A DNA stretch of 54,615 bases from an uncultured Sterolibacterium sp. (GTDB lineage Bacteria; Pseudomonadota; Gammaproteobacteria; Burkholderiales; Rhodocyclaceae), in NCBI GenBank assembly GCA_903930535.1, contig CAIYYX010000015.1, positions 1-54,615 on the forward strand, written 5' to 3'. The notes beneath the pieces were generated by a model. The model ran no database searches. It was not told the origin of the DNA and saw nothing but the letters and a program-made list of their open reading frames with translations. This document shows, piece after piece, positions 33,463 through 42,245 of the stretch (the first letter of the stretch is position 1; the number at the start of each line of letters is the position of its first letter). Made by a program: the position numbers and the translations under genes.

Positions 33463-34726
33463 GGCTTACTCCGCGGCGGCTGTATAAGTCCCCCTGCCGC
33501 TGTCTGCCGGCATCCCAGACCAGCGTCCAGCTTGCGCCTATGCTGTGGCGGCCCGAGAGCGATGCGCCGCTCACCTGGGCGGTGAGAAAACCCGCGCTGC
33601 CGGTGTTCTCGGTCTCGCGTCCCTTCGTCAGCGTCACGCCTATCCAGTCGCGTTCGCCGTAATAGTGCGCCCATTGCCAGCGATGGCTGGGCGAAAGACC
33701 GCTGCCGTCGGGGCCCCCTTCATAAAGCGTATAGCCGAAGCGCTCTTGACCCAAGTAACGGTCGATGCCGAAATTGGCCACCCGGGCGATGCCCAAATCA
33801 TAGACCGAAATACGGAGCCCGGCGCCCAGCACCCAGCCGGGGGCGGCCTGATACTGCCATTGGGCCAGGCCGTAACGGGCGGGCAGGACGCGGTGGCTGT
33901 CGCTGAACCCGGCTTCGAGTTGCACACTCGTCTCGGGATTGAGCGGCAGCACGCCGCCCAAGTGGGCTTGGCGATCATTGAGGGCATAGCGCTCGGTTTC
34001 GCGCAGGCCGGCGTAAAGGCTTTTCTTCTCCGGCATGTGCCATTCGCCGACAACATAGCGGCTGCGCCAGGCAGGCAGGCCGTTCGTGAGCGACTCGTAG
34101 GCGGCGCCGGCCTCCCATTCGTAGCGGTCGGGCGGGGCGGCCGCTGCGGTGATGGCAGGCGCTGTGGCCACGGGCGGGGCGGGTTGCACCGGGGTAAGCG
34201 GTACGGCCACTGGCTCAGATGCCGGCGACGCGGCTATCACTGTGGCCGGCGGGTTTGGCGTAGCGTCGAGTTGGGCAAAGACCCACTCGCTGCGCGGGAA
34301 GAGGGCTCGCGCCTGGTCGCGGATCTTGCGTGCCTGTGCCCTGGCAGCCGGGTCGGCCAGGGCCAACAGGACCAGGATCTGTGTGCGCCAGACATCCTCG
34401 TATTTCGGCGCCAGACGACGCGCCTTTTGCAGCAGCGGCAGGGATTGCTCCGGTGCGCCGCGCCAGAGATGCACCTGTGCCAATCCGAGCAAATAATCGG
34501 AATTTTCCGGGCGCACCTTCAGAAGGCGCGAGTACTCGGCGATCGCCTCGGCGTGACGATTCTGCCAGGCGAGTGCCCGGGCGAGCTGGAAACGCGCATC
34601 GATATCATTGGGATGCAGGGCCAACTGCCGGCGCATGCTGCTCTCCAGTGCGGCGTGATCCTCTGCCTGGGCAGAAGCGAAAACGCCCAGACACAGGGCA
34701 GCGCACAGGAGGAAAAAATTTCTCAC
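33440..34726 (-). CDS. TPR plus YaiO-family outer-membrane beta-barrel protein
   Basis: A 428-residue exported protein. A GTG at 34726 overlaps the stop of the response regulator and gives a clear signal peptide (VRNFFLLCAALCLGVFASAQA); the longer frame upstream lies inside the regulator gene. TPR-like repeats follow (about 28-145: HPNDIDARFQLARALAWQNR, RPENSDYLLGLAQVHLWRG), then a proline/alanine-rich linker and a C-terminal barrel of about 200 residues in the YaiO style, ending in RRGVSLGLRHAF with the terminal Phe typical of outer-membrane proteins. In this operon it is the natural export pore for the polysaccharide, by analogy with TPR-barrel exporters such as PgaA. Confidence 0.85.
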   Translation of the reverse strand: MRNFFLLCAALCLGVFASAQAEDHAALESSMRRQLALHPNDIDARFQLARALAWQNRHAEAIAEYSRLLKVRPENSDYLLGLAQVHLWRGAPEQSLPLLQKARRLAPKYEDVWRTQILVLLALADPAARAQARKIRDQARALFPRSEWVFAQLDATPNPPATVIAASPASEPVAVPLTPVQPAPPVATAPAITAAAAPPDRYEWEAGAAYESLTNGLPAWRSRYVVGEWHMPEKKSLYAGLRETERYALNDRQAHLGGVLPLNPETSVQLEAGFSDSHRVLPARYGLAQWQYQAAPGWVLGAGLRISVYDLGIARVANFGIDRYLGQERFGYTLYEGGPDGSGLSPSHRWQWAHYYGERDWIGVTLTKGRETENTGSAGFLTAQVSGASLSGRHSIGASWTLVWDAGRQRQGDLYSRRGVSLGLRHAF

Positions 34727-35133
34727 TGGCGGCGCAGGAGGCGGCGTAGCCGCGCCTTGAGTTCGTCGGGCTGGAAGGGTTTGACCATGTAGTCGTCGGC
34801 GCCGGCATCGAGTGCGCGCGCGATGTCGCGCTCGCTGCCCTTTGCGGTGAGCATCATGACCGGCAGCTTCTCCCATCCGGGCTGCGAACGGATGTTGGCA
34901 ATCAGTTCGAAACCGTCGGCATAAGGCAGCATGATGTCGAGCAGCACGATTGCCGGCGGCACCAGCGTCGCGATCAGGCGCTGCGCTTCGCGACCGTCGG
35001 CGGCAGAGTCGACACGGAAGCCATCGCGCTCGAGCAAGAAGCGCAATAACATGGCGACGGATTTATCGTCTTCGACGACCAATGCCGTCTGCCCGGACGA
35101 ACTGCCGGATGGCGGCAGAGAGGCGGCTTCCAC
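34723..35133 (-). CDS. single-domain response regulator
   Basis: A 136-residue receiver with a short N-terminal extension. Phosphorylation site Asp66 (VLLDIMLPYADG), acidic pocket VVEDDKS, and the Thr and Lys sites in LTAKG and MVKPFQP are all present. It lies four bases after the preceding regulator gene and overlaps the outer-membrane protein gene (GTGA). It probably receives phosphate from the GAF kinase at the end of this operon or from the hybrid kinase next door. Confidence 0.9.
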   Translation of the reverse strand: MEAASLPPSGSSSGQTALVVEDDKSVAMLLRFLLERDGFRVDSAADGREAQRLIATLVPPAIVLLDIMLPYADGFELIANIRSQPGWEKLPVMMLTAKGSERDIARALDAGADDYMVKPFQPDELKARLRRLLRRQ

Positions 35134-35137
35134 TCAG

Positions 35138-35503
35138 TCAGCTTACCGACTTGCCGGAACTGAGCGTCGATTTGACCAGAGAGCGCAGCTTTTCGTGATC
35201 GGTACCCTTGTTCCAGTAACCGGCCACACCCAGGGCAATACCAAGGCCTTCCACTTCCGGCGTCTGAACGCCGGAGCAAAGGAGAATCGGCGCCGTTCTT
35301 TTCAACTCGGGCACGATGTCCTGGAATTTTTCCGGGTCTTTTTCGAGATGGAAATCGAGCACGATCAGATCGAGCCCCGCCAGATGCTTCCTGGCTTCCT
35401 GGAGATTCGTCGCTGTTCTGACGTCGCCGAACTCGCTCAGGGCAGCCTTGTAAAAATCCAGCATGTTCTCGTCGTCGTCGATGGCAAGTATGTTTTTACC
35501 CAT
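35138..35503 (-). CDS. divergent response regulator, first gene of the EPS operon
   Basis: A 121-residue receiver: acidic pocket AIDDDEN, acceptor Asp50 in LIVLDFHLEKDPEK, but a divergent alpha4-beta5 surface (LLCSGVQTPEVEGLGIALGVAGYWNKG). It lies 4 bp upstream of a second receiver gene. The lack of an output domain suggests it acts by protein contact, perhaps on the HEAT protein or the synthase. Confidence 0.85.
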   Translation of the reverse strand: MGKNILAIDDDENMLDFYKAALSEFGDVRTATNLQEARKHLAGLDLIVLDFHLEKDPEKFQDIVPELKRTAPILLCSGVQTPEVEGLGIALGVAGYWNKGTDHEKLRSLVKSTLSSGKSVS

Positions 35504-35583
35504 CTACTCTTCTCCTCGCTGATAGTTCATTCCGTCATGTTAAACCCTGAAGTATAAGTCGGGTTGCGCTTCATCGAGGAGAG

Positions 35584-36456
35584 TCAGCTCTCGTCAACGA
35601 TGGTATTGACCAGCACGCCGACGCCTTCGATGTCAATCTCGCAGACATCGCCCGGCGCCATCCACACCGGCGGCGTGCGCGCGTAGCCGACCCCGGCGGG
35701 TGTGCCGGTGATGATCACGTCACCCGGCTCAAGCGTCATGCACTCGGTGATGATGCAAAGCGATTCGACGACATTGAACAGGAAGTCGTTGGTATTGGCG
35801 TCCTGCATGACCTTGCCGTTCAACCGCGACTGGACGCGCAAGCCCGCGGCGCCGGCCGGCAACTCGTCGGGGGTCACCAGCCAGGGGCCGAAACCGCCGG
35901 TGGCGTCGAAGTTCTTGCCTATGGTCCACTGATTGGTCTTGCGCTGATAGTCGCGGATACTGCCGTCGTTGTAGCAGGAATAGCCGGCCACGCAGTCGAG
36001 CGCGTTGGCACGGGTCAGATGCCGCGCGTGCTTGCCGATCACGACCGCGAGCTCGGCCTCGTAGTCGAGTTTGGTCGAGGCCTTTGGGCGAACGATGGGC
36101 TGATTGTGCGCGACCTGCGAGGTGGCGCCGCGCATGAAAAAGCTCGGGTATTCCGGTTTCTCGTGCCCGCCCTCCTTGGCGTGGTCGGCGTAGTTCAAGC
36201 CGAGGCAGACGATCTTGGGCGGGCGCGGCACCACCGGCAGGTATTTGATGCCGGCCAGCGGCTTGACGGCATGCGCGGGGGCATTGGCGACGGCCGCCTT
36301 GACGGCGGCAAGTCCGCCGGGGGAGGCGAGCAGTTCGGTCATGTCGCCCGGGAAGGAAGACCCTGTGGCGTTAAGGGCTATGAATTCGTTCGCGTCCGCG
36401 GACTTGACGACGCCGATCGCGGCGTGGCCCTGATGGTCGTAACTGATGAGTCGCAT
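35584..36456 (-). CDS. fumarylacetoacetate-hydrolase-family protein
   Basis: A 290-residue enzyme of the FAH superfamily (hydrolases, decarboxylases and isomerases of 2-oxo acids from aromatic catabolism). The metal-binding pattern is visible: LDYEAELAVVIGK, with GYSCYNDGSIRDYQ and GDVIITGTPAGVGYARTP near the C-terminus. The open frame extends to 36549, but ATG 36456 has an AGCGGAAG ribosome site and starts MRLISYDHQGHAAIG as in relatives. It is divergent from the LexA-like gene. The exact substrate is unknown; it may belong to the aromatic-catabolic theme of the genome. Confidence 0.85.
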   Translation of the reverse strand: MRLISYDHQGHAAIGVVKSADANEFIALNATGSSFPGDMTELLASPGGLAAVKAAVANAPAHAVKPLAGIKYLPVVPRPPKIVCLGLNYADHAKEGGHEKPEYPSFFMRGATSQVAHNQPIVRPKASTKLDYEAELAVVIGKHARHLTRANALDCVAGYSCYNDGSIRDYQRKTNQWTIGKNFDATGGFGPWLVTPDELPAGAAGLRVQSRLNGKVMQDANTNDFLFNVVESLCIITECMTLEPGDVIITGTPAGVGYARTPPVWMAPGDVCEIDIEGVGVLVNTIVDES

Positions 36457-36556
36457 GGTGGCTTCCGCTCGTATGAGCACTGATGAAATTGACAAGGTCA
36501 TTATGTTAATGCTTTTGTTGGTTGCCGGGTTCGACAAGCGCCGATTCAAGACCCGA

Positions 36557-36585
36557 TTGACAGGTAATCATTCGGGAACTATCAT
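36557..36585 (+). promoter_or_regulatory. promoter of the lexA-like-umuDC operon
   Basis: TTGACA (36557-36562), 17-base spacer, TATCAT (36580-36585). This near-consensus promoter directly precedes a palindrome and lies 52 bp before the repressor's ATG. Confidence 0.6.
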
Positions 36586-36586
36586 G

Positions 36587-36602
36587 GTTTCCAATAGGAA
36601 AC
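36587..36602. promoter_or_regulatory. putative operator of the LexA-like repressor
   Basis: GTTTCC-AATA-GGAAAC is a perfect 6-4-6 inverted repeat that starts two bases after the -10. With one more base on the left it matches GGTTN2CN4GN3ACC, the published Geobacter LexA box, at all but the last position. A further GGAAACC (36607-36613) extends the dyad. It does not resemble the E. coli-type SOS box. Confidence 0.55.
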
Positions 36603-36636
36603 TGAAGGAAACCGACGGATACTTAAGGAGCGCACC

Positions 36637-37227
36637 ATGCCTACCCCGAACCGCGATATCGAGCACCTCGCCAAGTTGCGCGACTACTATGCCGAAACGC
36701 GGCGCATCCCGACCCAGCAGCGCATCGCAGACCTGATCGGGTTTTCCAAGGCGGCCGCGCGCAAGCTCCTGGAGCGCCTCGAGGCCGAGGGTCTGGTCGC
36801 ACGCACCCCGGACGACGATGCCTGGATGCCGGCCAAACGCTTCTTCGAGCGTCCCCTGGCCAGCAACGCCGTGCGCGCCGGCGCCCCGGACATGGTCGAG
36901 GGCGATGCCGGCGAATCCTTTCTCATCGACGACTACCTCGTTCGCCAGCCGTCGCGAACCGTCATGGTTCCGGTCAAGGGCGACTCCATGAGCGATGCCG
37001 GCATTCACGACGGCGACATCGCGGTGATCGAGCGCGGCCGCCCGGCGGCGAAAGGGGATTTCGTCATCGCCATCGTGGACAACGAATTCACCCTCAAGGA
37101 ACTGGGCATGGAGCGTGGCCGCTTCATCCTCAAGCCGCACAATCCCGCCTATCCGGTGATACGCCCCAAGGGCGATCTGGAAATCTTCGGCGTCATGGTC
37201 GGCCTCGTCCGACGATACAAGCATTAG
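36637..37227 (+). CDS. LexA-like self-cleaving repressor
   Basis: A 196-residue S24 repressor. An N-terminal winged-helix-like domain (about 8-65: TQQRIADLIGFSKAAARKLLERLEAEGLV) is followed by the autoprotease: cleavage site Ala81-Gly82 (VRAGAPD), nucleophile Ser117 (GDSM) and general base Lys154 (FTLKEL). It should be inactivated by RecA-stimulated self-cleavage. The genome's main LexA is not in the window, so this may be a second, dedicated repressor of the umuDC genes that follow 9 bp downstream. The RBS (AGGAG) is good. Confidence 0.88.
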   Translation: MPTPNRDIEHLAKLRDYYAETRRIPTQQRIADLIGFSKAAARKLLERLEAEGLVARTPDDDAWMPAKRFFERPLASNAVRAGAPDMVEGDAGESFLIDDYLVRQPSRTVMVPVKGDSMSDAGIHDGDIAVIERGRPAAKGDFVIAIVDNEFTLKELGMERGRFILKPHNPAYPVIRPKGDLEIFGVMVGLVRRYKH

Positions 37228-37236
37228 GCCACTTCC

Positions 37237-37704
37237 GTGAACCGCCATCATGTTCCGGACGGCGCAGCCCTCCCGGCGGCAAGGCTCTTTTCCGGATTCC
37301 CGCCGCCCTGCGTCCCGTTGAGGAACTGCCCCCTGCTGGCCGGCCCGGTGCCGGCCGGCTTTCCCTCGCCGGCCACGGATTACGTCGAGGATCATCTCAG
37401 TCTCGACGAGCATCTGATCGAACATAGGGAGGCCACCTTCTTCGTCCGCGTCGCCGGCAATTCCATGACCGGCTTCGGCATCCACGACGGCGATTTGCTG
37501 GTGGTGGATAGGTCATTGAAACCCGCCGACAGGAGCGTCGTGCTCGCCGTGGTGGACGGGGCGTTTACCGTGAAGCAGCTCTGCCGCATCCCTGATGGCA
37601 TCCTGCTGCGTTCCAGCGGCCAGGGCCACGGCGACATTTTCGTCGGAGCAGAACAGGAGATGACCATTTGGGGCGTGGTGCGCTGGTCCATCCACGCGGT
37701 ATGA
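37237..37704 (+). CDS. umuD: UmuD-like mutagenesis protein
   Basis: A 155-residue S24 peptidase. The cleavage site is Ala40-Gly41, Ser76 is the nucleophile (GNSM) and Lys113 the base (FTVKQL). The spacing of 36 and 37 residues equals that of E. coli UmuD, so processing to UmuD' should work. The start is GTG 37237, giving an N-terminus about 16 residues longer than the E. coli protein; I find no in-frame ATG that fits better. It ends immediately before umuC. Confidence 0.85.
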   Translation: MNRHHVPDGAALPAARLFSGFPPPCVPLRNCPLLAGPVPAGFPSPATDYVEDHLSLDEHLIEHREATFFVRVAGNSMTGFGIHDGDLLVVDRSLKPADRSVVLAVVDGAFTVKQLCRIPDGILLRSSGQGHGDIFVGAEQEMTIWGVVRWSIHAV

Positions 37705-38970
37705 ATGACCATAGCCCTCATCGACGGCAATAATTTCTATGTCTCCTGCGAGCGGGTTTTCGACCCGAAGCTGGAAGGCCGGCCCGTCGTCGTGCTCTCC
37801 AACAACGACGGCTGTGCCGTCGCCCGGAGCGCGGAGGTGAAGGCGCTCGGGGTGAAGATGGGCACGCCCTGGTTCAAGATGCGCGACCTGGCCGGGAAAC
37901 ACGGCATCGTGGCGCTGTCCAGCAACTATGCGCTCTACGCCGACATGAGCAATCGCATGATGGAAGTGCTCAGCCAGTTCTCTCCCGATCAGGAGATCTA
38001 CTCCATCGACGAGTGTTTCCTCGGGCTGGATGGTTTCGCCAATCATGATCTCATGGAGTACGGCCAGGCAATGCGCCGACGCGTGAAGCAATGGCTTGGC
38101 CTGCCGGTCTCGGTCGGCATCGCAAAGACCAAGACGCTGGCCAAGCTGGCCAACCACTGCGCCAAGAAGGCGCTGGCCGGGACGGATGGCGTCTGCGACT
38201 TCGGACGTCTGAGCGAGCTTGATCGCTCTGCCCTTTTCTCGACCCTGGCGGTCAATGAAGTCTGGGGCGTCGGCCGGCGTCTGTCTGAGCAGCTGACTGG
38301 CCTTGGCATCGCCAGCGTCGAGGCCTTGCGCACGGCAGACGCCAAGACCCTGCGGCGCGAATTCTCGGTGGTGCTGGAGCGCACGGTCATGGAATTGAAC
38401 GGCATCTCCTGCATGGCGTTCGAAGAGGCGACGCCCAACAAGCAGCAAATCATTTCCTCGCGCTCTTTCGGCAGCTATGTCCATGACCGCGAGCCGCTTG
38501 CCGAGGCTGTTGCCAGCTACATCGCCATCGCCGCGGAGAAGCTGCGCAGCCAGGGCTCCTTAGCCGGCATGGTGCAGATTTATATCCGCACCAACCCGCA
38601 CAAGGCGGACAGTCCCCAGTACCAGCGCGCTCTGACCATTCCCCTGTCGCAGGCGTCGGACGACACCCTGCGGCTGACGCGCGCGGCGCTGTGGGGCCTG
38701 AAGCGCATCTACCGAGAAGGCTTTGCTTACCAGAAGGCGGGCGTGGCACTCCTGAATCTTAGCGCTGCCGGCACGCCGCAGCTGGATCTGTTCTCGAATG
38801 CCCGGGACAACACCCGCCTGATGGCGGTGATGGACCGCATCAACGGCATCTGGGGCCGGGGGACGCTGCGCTCGGCGGCAGAAGGCAGCGGCCGCGAATG
38901 GAAGATGAAGCGGGAGCGGATGTCGCCGGGCTATACTTCCCGCTGGGACCAACTCCCCCTCGTGCGCTGA
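37705..38970 (+). CDS. umuC: UmuC, catalytic subunit of DNA polymerase V
   Basis: A 421-residue Y-family polymerase. The palm motifs are [16 protein letters not shown] (metal-binding Asp) and [10 protein letters not shown] (catalytic Asp-Glu), followed by the thumb ([15 protein letters not shown]) and the little finger. The C-terminal end, [15 protein letters not shown], matches UmuC. It starts right after the umuD stop. Together with UmuD' and RecA it forms a translesion polymerase. Placing it behind its own LexA-like gene makes an autonomous cassette. Confidence 0.95.
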   Translation: MTIALIDGNNFYVSCERVFDPKLEGRPVVVLSNNDGCAVARSAEVKALGVKMGTPWFKMRDLAGKHGIVALSSNYALYADMSNRMMEVLSQFSPDQEIYSIDECFLGLDGFANHDLMEYGQAMRRRVKQWLGLPVSVGIAKTKTLAKLANHCAKKALAGTDGVCDFGRLSELDRSALFSTLAVNEVWGVGRRLSEQLTGLGIASVEALRTADAKTLRREFSVVLERTVMELNGISCMAFEEATPNKQQIISSRSFGSYVHDREPLAEAVASYIAIAAEKLRSQGSLAGMVQIYIRTNPHKADSPQYQRALTIPLSQASDDTLRLTRAALWGLKRIYREGFAYQKAGVALLNLSAAGTPQLDLFSNARDNTRLMAVMDRINGIWGRGTLRSAAEGSGREWKMKRERMSPGYTSRWDQLPLVR

Positions 38971-39067
38971 GATTGGCAGCCAGCCTCTCCGCAGGAAAAG
39001 GTTTAGGGTTAAAATCAATACGCGCTCGCTGGTCGGGGCGACGATATTGAAAAGGTATGCCTAGCCT

Positions 39068-40312
39068 ATGATCAATGAACGCCGGCAGCAGATCACCGAA
39101 CGCCGCCAGCACGTCCGTTATCGGCCGGTCGGCGAGTCCACGGCCGAGTTGTACTGGCAGGACGGTACTGATGACTTCCGAGCGAGTGTGCTCCTAAACG
39201 ATCTTTCCGAAGGCGGTTGTTCCCTGGTTCTTGGACACCCGCCCGCGCAGAGTCTGAACATTGAAGTGGAACTCTCGCTGGGGCAGGATCCGCCGTCGCG
39301 GCTGCCCTCGCGCCTGACAGGACGCAGCAAGTTCGGCGACTCCTGGCTGGTGTCTTTCTGTTTCCAAAACCTCTCGCCACAGCAGGAGTCGGCCCTGAAG
39401 ACGGCCCTTGCGTCCGATGCCTTTCGCCCCTGCAGCGTGGAGATCAGCCCGGTCAGCAGGAAGCACTGGCGGGCCGAGCAGTGGGCGGCCTATCTGACGG
39501 TGCAGCGGCTTCCGGTCATGACCGGTACAAAGACGGCCTTGGCGAACCTGGAGGCCTCCGAAGAAGGCAAGGAGATCTCAGGAAGGGATTTCGCCGACCT
39601 GGCCAATGGCGATCCCTTCTTCTGCCTGTGCCTGCTTAGGGAGGCTGAAAGCCGACGCTCGAGCAGACTGGGGCACGAGACCTCGACCCCTCTTGCCGCG
39701 GTGATGCAACTGGGCGATACAGGGGTGAGGGAACTGCTCCTCTCCAGCCCCGAAACAGACGAAGCGAATCAGGGCCTGGCCAACTGCGAGTCCCGCGCCG
39801 TTACGGCTGCCAGGCTTGCCGCTGCATGGTCTCCGGCACGCGCCGATGTCTCGCCGGATGAACTGGTGATGGCCGCCCTGTTGTCGGAGATGGGCGAACT
39901 CATGCTCTGGCATTTTTCCCCTGACTTGCCCCAGGCTGCGGCCGATGCCCTGGCGAGCGGGGAGGCCCGTCGCTCGGTGGAGGCGCAGGAACTGCGCTGC
40001 GGCTTCAAGTTCAAGGATTTGACGCTGAAATGTGCGGAAATCTGGAAGCTTCCGGCGCTTCTCGTGCAACTCATACGCGGCACGGACAACGCGCGGGCAA
40101 ATATCGCCAGGGTCTGCATCAATACGGCGCGGCATCTTTCTGCGGGCGTCGATAACCCGGCCCTGCCCGATGATCTCGCCGACATCAAGCGGCTGATTCC
40201 CCATGCCAGCCTGGCGTGGCTTGTCTCGCACATCGCCGGCTTGCCGGAGGAATTGCGCGAGGATCTCGTGGAAAAGGCGGCCAGGTTGCTCGAACAGACA
40301 ATCCAGCCATGA
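39068..40312 (+). CDS. PilZ-HDOD c-di-GMP effector
   Basis: A 414-residue protein with an N-terminal PilZ domain (about 5-120) and a C-terminal HDOD domain (about 150-400). Both c-di-GMP motifs are visible: RRQHVR (RxxxR) and NDLSEGG (DxSxxG). The HDOD part has MAALLSEMGELMLWHF but not the metal His-Asp of true HD phosphohydrolases, so it is a protein-interaction domain. It stands alone between umuC and the methyltransferase, with c-di-GMP enzymes encoded on both sides of this region. It likely converts c-di-GMP binding into a regulatory contact. Confidence 0.85.
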   Translation: MINERRQQITERRQHVRYRPVGESTAELYWQDGTDDFRASVLLNDLSEGGCSLVLGHPPAQSLNIEVELSLGQDPPSRLPSRLTGRSKFGDSWLVSFCFQNLSPQQESALKTALASDAFRPCSVEISPVSRKHWRAEQWAAYLTVQRLPVMTGTKTALANLEASEEGKEISGRDFADLANGDPFFCLCLLREAESRRSSRLGHETSTPLAAVMQLGDTGVRELLLSSPETDEANQGLANCESRAVTAARLAAAWSPARADVSPDELVMAALLSEMGELMLWHFSPDLPQAAADALASGEARRSVEAQELRCGFKFKDLTLKCAEIWKLPALLVQLIRGTDNARANIARVCINTARHLSAGVDNPALPDDLADIKRLIPHASLAWLVSHIAGLPEELREDLVEKAARLLEQTIQP

Positions 40313-40330
40313 CCCGTCACGGGATCTGTA

Positions 40331-40336
40331 TATAAT
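40331..40336 (+). promoter_or_regulatory. possible -10 element before the methyltransferase gene
   Basis: A perfect TATAAT lies 61 bp upstream of the methyltransferase start. No good -35 is found at the right distance (CATGAC at 40308-40313 is poor). Confidence 0.35.
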
Positions 40337-40397
40337 TGAAACTAGAATAAAGTCACCGCTCCGGAAGGAGTTCCCCCACGACAGGAGTGCCCAGCCC

Positions 40398-41159
40398 ATG
40401 AGTCCGCCCCCCCCTCTGGCTGTCCGCGAACAGTCTCGCGAGCAGCGCTTCGACAAAGTCTGGAGCCAGGAGATCAATAAAGCGTTCGCGGATATTGCTC
40501 CTTACTATGACAGGGCGAATGTTTTTGCCAGTTTCGGCTTGTGGAGTTGGTTCCTGCGAAGCTTCATGTCCATCATCGAGTTGCATCCCGGCGAGCGAAC
40601 GCTGGATGTTTGCGCAGGCACCAATGCCGTCGGCATCGCGCTTCTGAGACGCGAGCCCAGCCTGGAGGTCCATGCCATGGATCGCAGCGCTGCCATGCAG
40701 GAGGTCGGCGGGCAGCGCGCTCGTGCCCTGGGCCTGAACATCGACAGCGTCATCGGCGACGTGCATGTCCTGCCTTTCCCCGACAATCATTTCGATGTGG
40801 TGACGCTGCAGTGGGCAACGCGACACCTCCGCGTCATGGATGTTTTCAAGGAGATTCACCGTGTGTTGAAGCCCGGGGGACGCTTCTTCCACTGCGACAT
40901 GCTGCGGCCGGCGAATCCCCGCGTCGAGAAACTTTACTATGCTTATTTGCGCGCCTGCCTTTCCCTGACCAGCCTGTTGTTTCGCAGCAATTCGGCGGCG
41001 AAAAGTTTAAGGGCCTACTTCATTGATGCGCTGGAGATGTTTTATTCCGCCGACGAACTGTCCGGAGTCTTGCGCGAACTGGGCTTTCGCGACGTTTCGA
41101 GCAAGACGCTGCTGGCCGGCATGATAGGTTTCCACCGCGCGGTCAAGCCGGTGGCATGA
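40398..41159 (+). CDS. UbiE-like SAM-dependent methyltransferase
   Basis: A 253-residue class I methyltransferase with high similarity in layout to UbiE/MenG: AFADIAPYYDRANVFASFGLWSWF, SAM-binding DVCAGTNAVGIAL, then PFPDNHFDVVTLQWATRHL and VLKPGGRFFHCDML. The glycine-rich loop is Ala-Gly-Thr-Asn, unlike the usual GTG. The longer frame from 40203 overlaps the PilZ-HDOD gene, so ATG 40398 (RBS GGAG) is taken. It may be a UbiE paralogue for a special quinone. It overlaps the DsbA-family gene by 4 bp. Confidence 0.82.
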   Translation: MSPPPPLAVREQSREQRFDKVWSQEINKAFADIAPYYDRANVFASFGLWSWFLRSFMSIIELHPGERTLDVCAGTNAVGIALLRREPSLEVHAMDRSAAMQEVGGQRARALGLNIDSVIGDVHVLPFPDNHFDVVTLQWATRHLRVMDVFKEIHRVLKPGGRFFHCDMLRPANPRVEKLYYAYLRACLSLTSLLFRSNSAAKSLRAYFIDALEMFYSADELSGVLRELGFRDVSSKTLLAGMIGFHRAVKPVA

Positions 41160-41821
41160 TGGCGATGCAGCAATCCGAATCCAGGCTCGTGATCGAAATG
41201 GTCTCCGACGTGGTCTGTCCCTGGTGCTTCATCGGCAAGCGCCGCCTGGAATCCGCGCTGCGGCTGTTCCAGGAGCGTTTCCCCGATCTGCAAAAGCCCG
41301 TCGTGCGCTGGCTGCCGTTTCAGCTCAACCCCGACTTGCCGGAAGAGGGTGTTGCGCGCGAGGACTACATCTTGCGCAAGTTCGGCCCCGGCGGTACCGG
41401 CCACTACGCGCATGTGGGTAATGTGGGCAAGGAAGCCGGCATTGACTTCGCGTTCGACGACATCACGGTGCAGCCGAATACGGTGAATGCGCACCGGCTC
41501 ATTCTCAACGGAGCGAGGCTCGGCCGCGAGGACGAGGTTATCGAGAGCCTTTTCCGCGCCTATTTCCAGGAGGGTGCCGTCCTGAGCGACACATCCGTTC
41601 TGGCCGCCATAGGCGAACGCGCGGGTCTCGATCGCGCAGAACTGGAGGTCTACCTCGCCTCCGACGAAGACAGGGATTCCGTCCTCGCCGGCGACAGGGA
41701 AGCCCGGAATTCAGGCGTCAGCGGCGTGCCGTTCTTCATCTTCAATCGTCGTATCGCCGCCTCCGGGGCGCAAGAGCCTGAAACGCTTGTCGGGGCGATG
41801 ATGGAGGCACTCAAGGTCTGA
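41156..41821 (+). CDS. DsbA-family (FrnE-like) oxidoreductase
   Basis: This 221-residue cytoplasmic member of the DsbA/2-hydroxychromene-2-carboxylate isomerase superfamily has the active-site motif CPWC (Cys21, Cys24) and GVPFFIFNRRIAASGAQ with the cis-Pro. There is no signal peptide, as in FrnE. It overlaps the methyltransferase by 4 bp. A thiol-disulfide or GSH-linked isomerase role is possible. Confidence 0.88.
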   Translation: MMAMQQSESRLVIEMVSDVVCPWCFIGKRRLESALRLFQERFPDLQKPVVRWLPFQLNPDLPEEGVAREDYILRKFGPGGTGHYAHVGNVGKEAGIDFAFDDITVQPNTVNAHRLILNGARLGREDEVIESLFRAYFQEGAVLSDTSVLAAIGERAGLDRAELEVYLASDEDRDSVLAGDREARNSGVSGVPFFIFNRRIAASGAQEPETLVGAMMEALKV

Positions 41822-42023
41822 GCCGCTCGAACAGGCGATTTAGGCTTCATGGCAGGCAGAAAATTCTGTTAAAATGCTATACGAGTCTTTCACTTGCTCA
41901 GGGTAGCGTAGTGGCAAGGTAAGCGGTAAAATTAACAATTGTAAAAGCGAGCACGCCAGCAGATTCCCGGTCGGTGTTAGTATCACCGGCATAATCCTCC
42001 TCCGAATACAATCTTCCATACCC

Positions 42024-42245
42024 ATGGTTACCACTCTCTACTGCTATCACTGCCGTACCTATCATCCCAAAGAAGAGATGCGCCAGATCGAGACCAAGAG
42101 CGGAAAACGCTGGCGGTGCATCAAGAGCATCGAGGCCACCAAGCAGGGCAGGGCAGCGCGCGAGACCTTTGGCAAACAGACGACAGACATCAACAAGGCA
42201 GAGGCCCAGAGCAAGGCTCGGCTTGTGCTGAACGTGGAACGCTGA
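42024..42245 (+). CDS. small CxxC protein of unknown function
   Basis: A 73-residue basic protein that begins MVTTLYCYHCRTYHPKEEM, with one CxxC (Cys7, Cys10) and a further Cys32 (RWRCIKS), so a half zinc ribbon is likely. The middle of the protein is Lys/Arg-rich, which would suit nucleic-acid contact. I see no strong RBS or promoter. It lies isolated between the DsbA-like and PAS genes. I do not recognise a named family. Confidence 0.6.
   Translation: MVTTLYCYHCRTYHPKEEMRQIETKSGKRWRCIKSIEATKQGRAARETFGKQTTDINKAEAQSKARLVLNVER

Noticed and set aside
41880..41980. Possible tRNA-like stretch (TAGCGTAGTGGCAAGGTAAG)
   Set aside because: No cloverleaf pairing, anticodon stem or TPsiC motif could be formed.
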